64,000 bases of DNA from CAYVBW01 sp964588685 (GTDB taxonomy: Bacteria; Patescibacteriota; Microgenomatia; UBA1400; PJMF01): NCBI GenBank assembly GCA_964588685.1, contig CAZPQG010000001.1, forward strand, positions 61,737-125,736, in the 5' to 3' direction. The notes under the pieces were generated by a model. It saw only the letters and a list, made by a program, of their open reading frames with translations, had not been told where the DNA came from and did not search any database. How positions within the stretch are numbered: position 1 is the stretch's first letter; each line of letters starts with the position of its first letter. This document shows, one piece after another, positions 6,625-15,411 of the stretch. The translations under genes were made by a program, and so were the position numbers.

Positions 6625-8820
6625 TTATTTTCTTCTACTGCGTTTGCGCTGGTTCATTTTACGCTCTTCTTCTTTGCTGAGCATTGACAAACCAATTTTG
6701 CCGTCGTCTTTAATTTCAGCAATTCTCACTTTAATTTCATCACCCACTTTCACTAAGCTACGCGGATCTTTAACATAGCCGATTGCCATTTGTGAAATAT
6801 GAACCAAGCCTTCGCGGCCAGGTAAAAATTCAACAAAAGCACCATAGTTTTCAATTCTGGTAACAGTGCCTTCATATACTTCATCTATCTCTACCGTTTT
6901 GAGAATATTTTCAATCATTTTTTTAGCTTTATTAATGGCCATAATATCATCAGAAGCAATATTGACGATACCCACCTCTCGTTCTTCATCTTCTTCAATA
7001 TCAACTTCTGCTTCAGTCAAATTGATGATTTCTTTAATAATCTTGCCTCCGGGGCCAATCACTTCACCGATCCGATCAGCCGGAATTTCCAACTGATGCA
7101 CTTTAGGCGCAAATTGACACAATTCTTCACGAGGTTCTTCAATAGTATCAAGCATTTTTCCTAAAATGTGAAGCCTGCCTTGTTTAGCTCTAGTTAAAGC
7201 TTGGCGCAGTAGATCAACAGTAATGCCGGTCAATTTAATATCCATTTGAATAGCGGTAATTCCATCTTTGGTTCCGGCTACCTTAAAGTCCATATCACCC
7301 ACATGATCCTCCAAGCCTTGAATATCAGACAAAATCACATAATTGTCTAAATCTTCTTGCTCGCTCATCAAGCCCATCGCAATACCTGCCACCGGTTTTT
7401 TAATTGGTACTCCGGCTGCCATTAAGGACATGCTGGAACCACAAATTGAAGCCTGGCTGGTAGAACCATTTGATGACAAAATCTCGCTAACTACTCTAAT
7501 AGTATAAGGAAATTCTTTTTGTGACGGAATCATGGGCAGCAAAGCTTTTTCAGCTAAAGCGCCGTGTCCGATTTCGCGGCGTTTGGGATACCCAAAACGT
7601 CCAGTTTCACCGGCAGCATACGGCGGCATGTTGTAGTGATGAATGTAATGGCGAACTTCTTCCCCTTCAATATCCTCAATATGCTGACCTAAAGACGGAC
7701 TACCTAACGTAGTAACCGTTGCTGCTTGAGTGGCTCCGCGCTTAAACATAGCGCTGCCATGAGTGCGGGGAAAAATATCAATTTTCGTCCAAATGGGACG
7801 AATTTCATCAGGTTTTCTACCATCAGGCCGCTCTTTATCTTCTAAAATCATTCTTCGGGCCTCTTGATTCATTAACTCGTAAATAATCTCTTTAACTGCT
7901 TTCGGTTCAACTGCCGGCTCATCTTCCGTCATTACAGTTTCATTTATATGATCAGCTATTTTTTCTGCGAGCGCATCAAGGTCAAGTTCTTCTAAATGAG
8001 CTTGAGTCACTACAGCTTCATGTATTTCTTCTTCATATTTATCACTGATTGCTTGAGTAATTTTTTCTTGACGAGCTTTAGCCTCTTCAGTTAAAGAAGG
8101 CACTAAAGTGACTTTTTCTTTGCCAATTTCAGCTGCAATTTTCTTAATCTCAAGACAAATTTTTTTCAGTTCTGTTTGAGCCTGCCCTATGGCCGAAATC
8201 ACTATCTCTTCATCTACTTCATCAGCAGCAGCTTCAACCATAACAACCGATTCATCGCTGCCGGAAACAACTAAATCTAAATCTAACTCTTCTTGTTTTT
8301 CCTCAGAAGGATTAATTACATACTCTTGATTTTCTTTTTGATAGCCAATCCGCAGCCCGGCCAAAGGACCATTAAAAGGAATTTCAGAAATACTTAAAGC
8401 CAATCCCGTGGCAGCTAAGGCGAGCGTGTCATGGCTGTTGACACCATCATAAGAAAAAACTGTAGTCACTACTTGCACTTGATTAGTAATACCTTTTGGA
8501 AATAAAGGACGAATAGAGCGATCAATAGCTCTGGCTTTTAAAATAGCGTCATCAGTTGGTCTGCCTTCTCGCTTCACCCAGCGCGAGCCTTTAATAATAC
8601 CGCTGGCGTATAATTTTTCCTCATATTCTACATGCAGCGGAAAATAGCCCCAGTCTACTTTATCGCCTAAAGCTATAGTGACATGAATAATAGTGTCACC
8701 GCATCTAGCTAAAACAGCGGCTGAAGTTTGTTCACTAAATTTACCAATGGTAAATTCAGCTGTTTTTCCTCCAATTTTTATTTGATAATTAACTTGATCC
8801 TCGTATGTTGGATATGACAT
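6625..8820 (-). CDS. pnp: Polyribonucleotide nucleotidyltransferase (PNPase)
   Basis: 731 residues, full length. Two RNase PH domains (about 10-215 and 320-540, the second with FKRGATQAATVTTLG and SSNGSTSQASICGSS) flank a helical linker rich in acidic residues. A KH domain follows (about 570-635, GEVIGPGGKIIKEI), then an S1 domain (about 645-718, YEGTVTRIENYGAFVEF) and a basic tail (MNQRKRSRRK). It degrades RNA phosphorolytically from the 3' end and is a core part of mRNA turnover. AAAAGGAAAA precedes the ATG. It is last in the nusA-infB-rpsO-pnp order, with a structured 290-nt leader after rpsO where autoregulation could occur. Confidence 0.98.
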   Translation of the reverse strand: MSYPTYEDQVNYQIKIGGKTAEFTIGKFSEQTSAAVLARCGDTIIHVTIALGDKVDWGYFPLHVEYEEKLYASGIIKGSRWVKREGRPTDDAILKARAIDRSIRPLFPKGITNQVQVVTTVFSYDGVNSHDTLALAATGLALSISEIPFNGPLAGLRIGYQKENQEYVINPSEEKQEELDLDLVVSGSDESVVMVEAAADEVDEEIVISAIGQAQTELKKICLEIKKIAAEIGKEKVTLVPSLTEEAKARQEKITQAISDKYEEEIHEAVVTQAHLEELDLDALAEKIADHINETVMTEDEPAVEPKAVKEIIYELMNQEARRMILEDKERPDGRKPDEIRPIWTKIDIFPRTHGSAMFKRGATQAATVTTLGSPSLGQHIEDIEGEEVRHYIHHYNMPPYAAGETGRFGYPKRREIGHGALAEKALLPMIPSQKEFPYTIRVVSEILSSNGSTSQASICGSSMSLMAAGVPIKKPVAGIAMGLMSEQEDLDNYVILSDIQGLEDHVGDMDFKVAGTKDGITAIQMDIKLTGITVDLLRQALTRAKQGRLHILGKMLDTIEEPREELCQFAPKVHQLEIPADRIGEVIGPGGKIIKEIINLTEAEVDIEEDEEREVGIVNIASDDIMAINKAKKMIENILKTVEIDEVYEGTVTRIENYGAFVEFLPGREGLVHISQMAIGYVKDPRSLVKVGDEIKVRIAEIKDDGKIGLSMLSKEEERKMNQRKRSRRK

Positions 8821-8934
8821 AATTTTTCCTTTTTAGCATAACAACAAGATTAATTGCCACTTAGTTAGCAGCCATAACCTTAGTTTGTGCCAAATGATTC
8901 ATAAATGTTGAAGATTGAGGAAACTGAACTCAAT

Positions 8935-9021
8935 AAGCAGACGGTATTTATTTAAAAGCAAAAGCTGATAAAGCTTGTCATTAATTTATTTGAACTAAAT
9001 TAATTAAAATAAATACTGCTT
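8935..9021 (-). promoter_or_regulatory. Long imperfect hairpin in the rpsO-pnp spacer (possible pnp leader element)
   Basis: AAGCA (8935-8939) pairs with TGCTT (9017-9021). After a 4-nt bulge, GTATTTATTT (8944-8953) pairs with AAATAAATAC (9007-9016). Inside lies a second stem, TTAATTTA...TAAATTAA. In E. coli a hairpin in the pnp leader is cut by RNase III and mediates PNPase autoregulation. By analogy this one may have such a role, but only the fold is seen here. Confidence 0.45.
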
Positions 9022-9110
9022 GCCAATCGAAATTCAGCTGCCCTCTCTCTTTAATGAATTTAATTAATAATAGGTAATTGATAATATCAACAGTAAACTA
9101 AATAATTAAG

Positions 9111-9380
9111 TTATTTTCTAAGACCTAATTGTTTAATTAATTCTTCGTATCTTTCTTCACTGCGATCTTTTAAAAATCTCAATAAACGTCTTCTTTTAGA
9201 AACTTGACGCAGCAAGCCTTTGCGCGAATGGTCATCAGAAGGATGATCTTTCAAGTGATCAATAATTTCCTGAATGCTGGCAGTTAACAACGCAATTTGA
9301 ACTTCCGGAGAACCGGTGTCATCCTCAAATAATTGATATTCTTCAATGATCTCTTCCTTTTGTTTTTTTTGTAAAGCCAT
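9111..9380 (-). CDS. rpsO: 30S ribosomal protein S15
   Basis: 89 residues from the ATG at 9380 (MALQKKQKEEIIEEYQ), the standard S15 length. Family blocks are present: DTGSPEVQIALLT, HLKDHPSDDHSRKGLLRQVSKRRRLL and LGLRK at the end. It binds 16S rRNA helices in the platform of the small subunit. A longer TTG-initiated form (from 9425) is open but is rejected because AAGGAA lies just before the 9380 ATG. The place between infB and pnp is the classical gene order. Confidence 0.97.
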   Translation of the reverse strand: MALQKKQKEEIIEEYQLFEDDTGSPEVQIALLTASIQEIIDHLKDHPSDDHSRKGLLRQVSKRRRLLRFLKDRSEERYEELIKQLGLRK

Positions 9381-9469
9381 GGTATGTTCCTTAAATGCCC
9401 TTATTTTGCCAGAATTAACCAGCAAATAAAGTAACCATTAATTAATATTTTTTTAAAGATTTTCCAATT

Positions 9470-10933
9470 TTAACCTAATTCTTTTTTATAGGCCACTATT
9501 ATATCATCTTTTTTAAAATTTAAGTTTTTATTTTTAAAAGCTAGACCTGCTTCGCTTTTAGCTTTCACTGTTTCAATATCTTCTTGGCCGCGCTTCATGC
9601 TGCTTATCACCGGTCTTGCAATAATTTCACTATCTCGTTTTAAATAAAGTTTGTCATGGCGGTTAATCTCACCGGTAATCACTCTAATGCCTGCAATTTT
9701 GCGATCGTCAAAATCAAATACTTGTAAAATTTCCGCTTGACCCAGTTCGACTTCGCCATAATGAGGGTCCATCAATTCCATTGTTTTTTCTTCTAATTCT
9801 TCTATTAAGCGATAGATGACATCATACTGTTTAACAATGACTCCCATCTGCTTAGCCATCTTTTTTAAAGTAGAAGGAATTTCTTGTCCAAAAACCACAA
9901 CCACACTGTCAGTTGTTGCAGCTAGTTCTAAATCGCTTTCTGTTAATAAACCGACACTGGCTGAAGTTATCTCAATAGAATCTTCGTCTAAAGATTGAGT
10001 AATGGCTTCTAAGGTACCTTTAACATCAGCTTTAACGATTAAATTTAATTTTTCTTTGTCGCCCAGCATGGCATCAATATCTACATTGTTCCAAAATTCT
10101 TCCGCTGATTCCGATTCAACAGCTGTTTCTTTCTCCTTGACTGCTTTCGAAGCAGAAGCATCTCTAATAATTGCACCCACTTCCGGCACATCGTTCAGGC
10201 CTAAAATTTCTGCCGGTTCTCCCGGTTTAACTTCTTGTAAACGTTGGCCCTTTTCATCAATCAAAGAACGTACTCTCCCTTTTATATCATCTACTTTTAA
10301 TTCTTGTTTAATTTGCAACGCGCCCTGCTGTACAATCACTCTGGCAATTGATCCTTTATATTGATCTTTAGCAGCTTCAATCACCACTGCTTCCAAAGGT
10401 GCCTCATCATCAGCTTCTAACTCTAACAATTCTGCTAAAGTAACGATTAAATCCAATAATTTATCTACTCCTTCGCCGGTTAAAGCTGAAATTTCAGCTG
10501 TTTCAACATCTCCGCCATATTCTTGAACCACTATGTCGCTTTCTGTTAACTGTGTTTTTACAGCATCCGGATCGGCTCCTGCTAGATCCATCTTATTAAG
10601 AGCCACAATACAAGGGATATCAGCTTCTTTAATGTATTTAATTGATTCTTTGGTTTGCGGCTGCACACCATCTTTAGCTGAAATAACTAAAATTACTATG
10701 TCAGTAATTTGAGCCCCTCTTTGTCTCATCTCGTTAAAAGCAGCATGACCCGGAGTATCAATAAAAGTAATTGGCTGGTCCTTAAACTCTATTTGATATG
10801 CGCCAATATGCTGAGTAATACCGCCAGCTTCTCCCGCTTGAACTTTAGTCTGACGAATATAGTCCAGGAGTGTAGTTTTGCCGTGATCAACATGGCCCAT
10901 GATAGTGATAATTGGTGGTCTAGTTTTTTTCAT
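9470..10933 (-). CDS. infB: Translation initiation factor IF-2, short form
   Basis: 487 residues, against about 740-890 in most bacteria. The protein begins almost directly at the G domain: G1 GHVDHGKT (13-20), G3 DTPGHAAF, G4 NKMD. Domains G3, C1 and C2 follow, ending ...FKKDDIIVAYKKELG, the fMet-tRNA-binding C2 domain. The N-terminal IF2N repeats and linker are absent. It places initiator tRNA on the 30S subunit and drives subunit joining. The next upstream gene in the cluster is nusA (75-nt gap). The start has only a weak ribosome binding site. Confidence 0.97.
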   Translation of the reverse strand: MKKTRPPIITIMGHVDHGKTTLLDYIRQTKVQAGEAGGITQHIGAYQIEFKDQPITFIDTPGHAAFNEMRQRGAQITDIVILVISAKDGVQPQTKESIKYIKEADIPCIVALNKMDLAGADPDAVKTQLTESDIVVQEYGGDVETAEISALTGEGVDKLLDLIVTLAELLELEADDEAPLEAVVIEAAKDQYKGSIARVIVQQGALQIKQELKVDDIKGRVRSLIDEKGQRLQEVKPGEPAEILGLNDVPEVGAIIRDASASKAVKEKETAVESESAEEFWNNVDIDAMLGDKEKLNLIVKADVKGTLEAITQSLDEDSIEITSASVGLLTESDLELAATTDSVVVVFGQEIPSTLKKMAKQMGVIVKQYDVIYRLIEELEEKTMELMDPHYGEVELGQAEILQVFDFDDRKIAGIRVITGEINRHDKLYLKRDSEIIARPVISSMKRGQEDIETVKAKSEAGLAFKNKNLNFKKDDIIVAYKKELG

Positions 10934-11008
10934 AAAATTAATACCGTCTTACAGCTCAAAATTCACAGTCAAAATTAAATTTATAATTTAAATTTAGCTG
11001 CCTGAATT

Positions 11009-12265
11009 TTAATCCGATTCTTGATCTTTTTCTGCTTGTTGTGCTTGATAATCTGAAATTCTTTTATCAATCGCTTCCTTTTCCTCATAAGGAATAGTTT
11101 CTTCCGAAATCCATTTATCTTGAAATCTTTCCAAATCATAAATAGTGGTAAGTTTATGCTGCACTAAAAATTCTCTTGTTTCCTCAGACAATTCTTCCCA
11201 AGTATCTATTTCATATTCTTCTTCACCTGTAACCTCAGATTCGACATCTCCTTTGGCTGATTTAATAGTAATTAAATAACCGGTTAATTTCGCTGCTAAG
11301 CGAACATTTTGACCGCCGCGTCCAATAGCTAATGATAGTTGATCATCAGGTGCCGTTACCATTACTTTACGGTTTTCTTCATCAATTTCAACTAATAAAT
11401 TTTCCGCCGGAGCCAAAGCTGCCTTAAGATACAAGTTTAAATCCTCATGATAGGGCACAATGTCAATTTTTTCATTATTAAGTTCTTCTATCACTTTTTG
11501 CACTCTAACCCCTCTTTGGCCTACACAAGAACCAACTGGATCAACTCCTTCCTGAGTAGAACGGACTGCAATCTTGGTTCTAACACCAGCTTCCCGCGCC
11601 ACTGACACTACCTCAACTGCTCCGGAGCTTACTTCCGGCACTTCTCGGTCAAATAATTTTTTAACTAAATCCGGAGCAGAACGCGACACAATAATAGAAG
11701 AACCTCGATATTCTTCTGATATTTCTTTAATTAAAACAGAAATCCTTTGATTTTTCCGATAATATTCTCCTCGCATTTGTTCAGTAGGCGGCATATAAGC
11801 TTGTCCTCGCCCCACTTCAACTACCACAGCACCTCGATCCATGCGCAGCACTTGTCCGGTGACAACTTCCCCTACTTTATCTTTAAATTCTGCTAAAATT
11901 TGATCTTTTTCACTGCGCCTAATTTCTTGCAAAATAACCTGCTTTGCTGTTTGAGCCGCAATTCTGCCAAAACCGGGGGGAGTAACGTCTTCAGCTTTAT
12001 CTTCATCCCACTCTAATATTTCATTAGTTTCTTCATCTCTTTCCAGAATAGGAGCTTTAAATATTTTTGACTCTCCGGATTCTTTATTTAATTCAACAAA
12101 ATAATAGTAATCATCATCCAATCCACCTGTTTCCTTGCGATAGGCTGATACTAAAGCATGTTCGATAGCATCGTAAATCGCTTGAGGTTCTATCTTTCTT
12201 TCGCGTGCTATTTGATTAATAGCAGCAGCAAATTCTGTTCTAACTATTTGTTTAAGATTAGCCAT
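11009..12265 (-). CDS. nusA: Transcription elongation/termination factor NusA
   Basis: 418 residues. The N-terminal RNA-polymerase-binding domain (about 1-130) contains the usual ALVSAYRKE. It is followed by S1 (about 133-200, GEVVTGQVLRMDRGAVVVEVGRGQAYM), KH1 (VGQRGVRVQKVIEEL) and KH2 (AIGRGGQNVRLAAKLTGY), then an acidic tail of about 70 residues. No C-terminal AR repeats as in E. coli. It modulates pausing, termination and antitermination. It heads the nusA-infB-rpsO-pnp cluster; rimP, normally just upstream, is missing here. Confidence 0.97.
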   Translation of the reverse strand: MANLKQIVRTEFAAAINQIARERKIEPQAIYDAIEHALVSAYRKETGGLDDDYYYFVELNKESGESKIFKAPILERDEETNEILEWDEDKAEDVTPPGFGRIAAQTAKQVILQEIRRSEKDQILAEFKDKVGEVVTGQVLRMDRGAVVVEVGRGQAYMPPTEQMRGEYYRKNQRISVLIKEISEEYRGSSIIVSRSAPDLVKKLFDREVPEVSSGAVEVVSVAREAGVRTKIAVRSTQEGVDPVGSCVGQRGVRVQKVIEELNNEKIDIVPYHEDLNLYLKAALAPAENLLVEIDEENRKVMVTAPDDQLSLAIGRGGQNVRLAAKLTGYLITIKSAKGDVESEVTGEEEYEIDTWEELSEETREFLVQHKLTTIYDLERFQDKWISEETIPYEEKEAIDKRISDYQAQQAEKDQESD

Positions 12266-12638
12266 AATAATTGTTCATATGTAAATAATGTTAGTCGGTA
12301 AAATGTTCATTAATAATTGCTGTTCTCTTAGATTTAAAATAAGCTTCAAGACTGCAGCTTCTTACTAAACAAAAAAACGCACTTGTGCAGTCCGCTGTCA
12401 ATATCTGCCAGATTTCAAGCAACTTCAAAAAATAAATTACATTAATTGTCCTGTATTTACTGTGAAATATAGAATAACTGCAACTTCCGTCTTTTCATTA
12501 ACACAACTATTATAGCGAAAGTGAGGGGAAATATCCAGTCTTTCAATCAAAACCGGCTTTATAACTAAAAATAAATATTTGACAATCCCTGTATCAAATA
12601 TTTATTTTTTAGTTAATCAAATAAATTGTCATTTTTAT
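12266..12638 (-). promoter_or_regulatory. nusA leader region with candidate promoter
   Basis: A 373-nt stretch without a gene. On the minus strand TATAAT at 12509-12514 (in CGCTATAATAG) is the best -10 candidate, giving a leader of about 240 nt before nusA; no strong -35 is seen. The leader contains a short GCACTTGTGC palindrome near 12378. The last part (12563-12614) is the terminator of the neighbouring DUF5667 gene. No rimP remnant is visible. Confidence 0.4.
12563..12614 (-). terminator. Long AT-rich hairpin terminator after the DUF5667 gene
   Basis: AACTAAAAATAAATATTTGA (12563-12582) pairs with TCAAATATTTATTTTTTAGTT (12594-12614) over 20 bp with one bulged base, loop 11 nt. It begins 25 nt after the stop at 12639. 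It is nearly all A-T, unlike the GC-stemmed terminators elsewhere in the window. Confidence 0.6.
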
Positions 12639-13466
12639 TTATGGCCTTGCTGGTGTTTCCGGTCTGTCAACATCTTCCAGCATTTGAGTTTCTACTTCAG
12701 ATCTTTCTGCGTCCATCATAGTATCTCCATTCATTTTCACCGGGATCTCTCTTTCTTCCGATCTAAATTCTCTCGGTTCTAATTCTTGACCTTGTCCCGG
12801 TTGAGCAGGAATGTCCGGTCTGTCAATTTCCAGCTGAGTTGGCATTCTTTGTTCAATCTCCTCCTTACTTGGAACATCGATGCCTCTGTCTCTTAATTCA
12901 TCCATTTTTTGTCTTAGAGTTGATCTGCCATTTTCCACATCTTGCAAAATTTCCTGTTGTTTTTCTCCGGACACAGCTCCGAGAGCTGTCTCATGACCTC
13001 GCAAACTTTGTTCCATCGCTTGTTTTATAGCCGGTCGAGCTTGCTCGGGAACCTTGTCATAAACATCAAGCAATACTGCCTGGTGTTTAAGCGTAGCTTT
13101 TGAAACTTGGCTCAATACCTCATCAACATCACGGCCTGCAGTTCTAGATTCTTCTGTTTTTGACAAAGCTTTATTCAGCTGTGCTTGATATCTATTAAGC
13201 GTTTTTTCAGCTAATGCTAAATTATTTTCTTCAATTAATTGCTTAGCTTCCGACAAACGAATTTCCGACAAATTTAATAAATGTTCAGCCTTGTCAGACT
13301 CATCAAAAAGAAAAAAGCCTCTAATATTCTCTGACCAGTTCTTTATAAAGTAAAACGAATTGCCGGGCAGCATACCTGGTTCAGGTAAATCATTGCTCTG
13401 AGCATGAACAGAGCCTATCATCATAAACAGCAACAATAAAGGCACAATTACAAGTTTTTTTATCAT
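12639..13466 (-). CDS. Secreted DUF5667-type protein
   Basis: 275 residues. Residues 1-22 (KKLVIVPLLLLFMMIGSVHAQ) form a signal peptide with an AQ-type cleavage site. The next block, LPGNSFYFIKNWSENIRGFFLFDESDKAEHLLNLSEIRLSEAKQL, matches the DUF5667 pattern (PGs.lY.lKr..E...l.lt.d...kA.l.l..AerRL.Ea..L). About 130 residues of amphipathic helices follow, then a P/R/E-rich tail with repeated RPDIPAQPGQ/RPETPARP-like motifs (about 215-275). The family is common in CPR and Gram-positives. Function is unknown; an extracytoplasmic, helix-rich role is likely. Confidence 0.8.
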   Translation of the reverse strand: MIKKLVIVPLLLLFMMIGSVHAQSNDLPEPGMLPGNSFYFIKNWSENIRGFFLFDESDKAEHLLNLSEIRLSEAKQLIEENNLALAEKTLNRYQAQLNKALSKTEESRTAGRDVDEVLSQVSKATLKHQAVLLDVYDKVPEQARPAIKQAMEQSLRGHETALGAVSGEKQQEILQDVENGRSTLRQKMDELRDRGIDVPSKEEIEQRMPTQLEIDRPDIPAQPGQGQELEPREFRSEEREIPVKMNGDTMMDAERSEVETQMLEDVDRPETPARP

Positions 13467-13589
13467 ATTTTTGATTTAATAATTAATAATTGTAATTTTT
13501 TTTATTTTTTACTGACTCTATTATTGATTATAACTATTGATATTGATCATACAACAATTAATAACAGATATATTGCCTGGTGCAAAAAT

Positions 13590-14456
13590 TTAATCTTCCT
13601 CTAACCCTGTTTCTTGCAATTCTTTAATTAATTGTTTTTGCTTTTGATTTAATTTTTCCGGAACTTCAACTATTAATCTAACATAAAAATCGCCCCGGCC
13701 ACCGCCGCGGATACGACGAATACCTTCTCCTCTCAGCCTAACCAAAGTATGCGACTGAGTTCCCGGACGGACTCTTAAATTGAGTTCCTTGTCCAAAGTT
13801 TTTACCTGCTTTGTGCCGCCAAGAGCAGCCAAAGTAAAAGGGATATTCTCATCTACATACACATCATAGCCTTCGCGCTTAAAGCGTGGATGTGGTCTAA
13901 CATCTAAAGAAACATCGAAATTTCCAAACCGAATACGGGTTCCGTCATCAGCACCAGCCGGGATTTTGATTTTATGTTTTTCGCCATTAATCTCTACCTC
14001 CTTAGTGGTGCCTTCAACTGCTTCCATAAAATCAACTTTTAAACTATAACGAGGGCGTCGCGCTCGCCTGGCAAAACCGCCGCCAAAAAAAGTATCAAAT
14101 ATTTCAAAAGGATCGCCGAAGTCAAAATCCTGAAATGGGTTTTCCTCACCGCCGCTGTATTTATAAGTATAAGTAAAAGGTCCGGAGCGAGCACCGCCGG
14201 TAAAAGGACCGCCGCCCATACCCCTGGCCTGATTGAAGGCAGCATGACCGTATTGATCATAAGCTTGCCGTTTTTCCTCATCTGACAAAATTTGATAAGC
14301 TTCATTAATTTCTTTAAATTTTTCTTCCGCATCTTCAGCTTCACTCCGATCAGGATGATATTTTAAAGCCAGTTTGCGATAAGCTTTTTTAATGTCAGCT
14401 TGATCTGCATTTTTATCAACTCCTAAAATTTCATAATAATCTTTTTGCGATGGCAT
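13590..14456 (-). CDS. dnaJ: DnaJ-type co-chaperone without zinc finger (CbpA-like)
   Basis: 288 residues. The J domain (about 5-70) has KAYRKLALKYHPDRSEAEDAEEKF with the essential HPD at about 35-37. A Gly/Phe-rich linker follows (about 75-130, GGGPFTGGARSGPF). The C-terminal substrate-binding domain starts at SLKVDFMEAVEGTTKEVEI. The CxxCxGxG zinc-finger repeats of classical DnaJ are missing, so this is a type II (CbpA-like) J-protein. It stimulates the ATPase of DnaK, whose gene lies 0.96 kb upstream on the same strand with a glycosyltransferase gene between them. Confidence 0.93.
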   Translation of the reverse strand: MPSQKDYYEILGVDKNADQADIKKAYRKLALKYHPDRSEAEDAEEKFKEINEAYQILSDEEKRQAYDQYGHAAFNQARGMGGGPFTGGARSGPFTYTYKYSGGEENPFQDFDFGDPFEIFDTFFGGGFARRARRPRYSLKVDFMEAVEGTTKEVEINGEKHKIKIPAGADDGTRIRFGNFDVSLDVRPHPRFKREGYDVYVDENIPFTLAALGGTKQVKTLDKELNLRVRPGTQSHTLVRLRGEGIRRIRGGGRGDFYVRLIVEVPEKLNQKQKQLIKELQETGLEED

Positions 14457-14502
14457 AGTTATAACTTATCTTTCAGAATTATTGATAATAACTAATGCCT
14501 AA

Positions 14503-15291
14503 TTAGGGAAGAACTCTAAGTTTAATAATTACCCAGAAAGCTGATATTCCATCTTTCCAAGTTATTTTCTTGCCTTCTTCATGAGTTCTGCCGACATAGC
14601 TAATTGGCACTTCAAAAATATTTATTCCTTTTTTTAAAATTTTACAAGTAATTTCAGGCTCTAAATCAAATTTATTAGCTTTTAGCTCCAAATTTTTCAT
14701 TAAATCAGCAGGTATTAACTTATAACCGGTCTCCATATCTGACAAAGTAGTATTATACAAAATATTAACAAAAAAATTTAAAAACAAATTTCCTACTTTG
14801 TGCCAAAATAACAAATTGGCATGAGGACCTGAAAAACGAGAGCCATAAACAACTTCGACTTTATCTTTGTTAACTGCTTTTACCAGCTTTTCAATATCTA
14901 CAGGATCATATTCCAGATCAGCATCTTGAATTAAGATGTAATCACCGCTTGCTTTTTCTAAACCAAATCTAACAGCGCTGCCTTTTCCTTCATTATTTTT
15001 TTTAAAGGCTTTAATTTTTTTAGATTTAATTTNNNNNNNNNNNNNNNNNNNNNNNNNNNNNNNNNNNNNNNNNNNNNNNNNNNNNNNNNNNNNNNNNNNN
15101 NNNNNNNNNNNNNNNNNNNNNNNNNNNNNNNNTTTAGATTTAATTTTTTTAATTTTCTGCCAACTCTGATCAGTTGAACCATCATCTACCACTATTATTT
15201 CGCCGGCAATCTTAGCTGCGGTCAATTTTTGTAAAATTCTGGCCACAGTAGCCTGTTCATTATAAACCGGGACAATAACTGAAAGGTTCAT
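14503..15291 (-). CDS. Family 2 glycosyltransferase (dolichol-phosphate-mannose synthase-like), interrupted by an N gap
   Basis: The N-terminus (LSVIVPVYNEQATVARIL, IIVVDDGSTD) and the middle (NNEGKGSAVRFGLEKASGDY, ILIQDADLEYDP) are typical GT-A motifs of polyprenol-phosphate sugar transferases, followed by YGSRF and DMETGYKL. As written it is 262 residues including 34 X from the N run. If the two flanks overlap by their shared 14 bp, the frame is kept and the protein is 224 residues, a normal size. It likely transfers a sugar to undecaprenyl phosphate at the membrane. It lies between dnaK and dnaJ, an unusual place. Confidence 0.88.
   Translation of the reverse strand: MNLSVIVPVYNEQATVARILQKLTAAKIAGEIIVVDDGSTDQSWQKIKKIKSKXXXXXXXXXXXXXXXXXXXXXXXXXXXXXXXXXXIKSKKIKAFKKNNEGKGSAVRFGLEKASGDYILIQDADLEYDPVDIEKLVKAVNKDKVEVVYGSRFSGPHANLLFWHKVGNLFLNFFVNILYNTTLSDMETGYKLIPADLMKNLELKANKFDLEPEITCKILKKGINIFEVPISYVGRTHEEGKKITWKDGISAFWVIIKLRVLP
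15033..15132. other. Run of exactly 100 N: scaffold gap inside the GT2 gene
   Basis: A run of exactly 100 N, the conventional placeholder for a gap of unknown size. TTTAGATTTAATTT is found both immediately left (15019-15032) and immediately right (15133-15146). Removing 114 nt (N run plus one copy) is a multiple of three and keeps the reading frame, so the gap may have no missing sequence. Confidence 0.9.
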
Positions 15292-15333
15292 ATAAGTTAT
15301 TCTATAATAACCAATATATTTTGCCCGAGATTA

Positions 15334-15366
15334 AAGCAAAGGGATTCCTGACGGAACCCCTCGCTT
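15334..15366 (-). terminator. Hairpin after dnaK
   Basis: AAGC (15334-15337) pairs with GCTT (15363-15366); the inner stem GGG-A-TTCC / GGAA-CCC closes a TGAC loop. A second small hairpin, TTGCTTT/AAAGCAA, is at 15372-15387. Both lie between the dnaK stop and the GT2 gene and could separate their transcription. Confidence 0.55.
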
Positions 15367-15411
15367 CAAATTTGCTTTTTAAAGCAACCTCTCAGTTGAA
15401 CTAAAGCCTAA

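Noticed and set aside
9381..9425. TTG-initiated 15-residue extension of S15
   Set aside because: S15 starts at MALxxxxK in homologues and AAGGAA precedes that ATG.
10002..10364. 120-codon open frame on the plus strand within infB
   Set aside because: Antisense shadow of IF-2; composition (Ser/Leu/Pro) typical of a reverse frame.
14039..14344. 101-codon frame inside dnaJ
   Set aside because: Alternative frame of dnaJ with no family similarity; dnaJ is complete.
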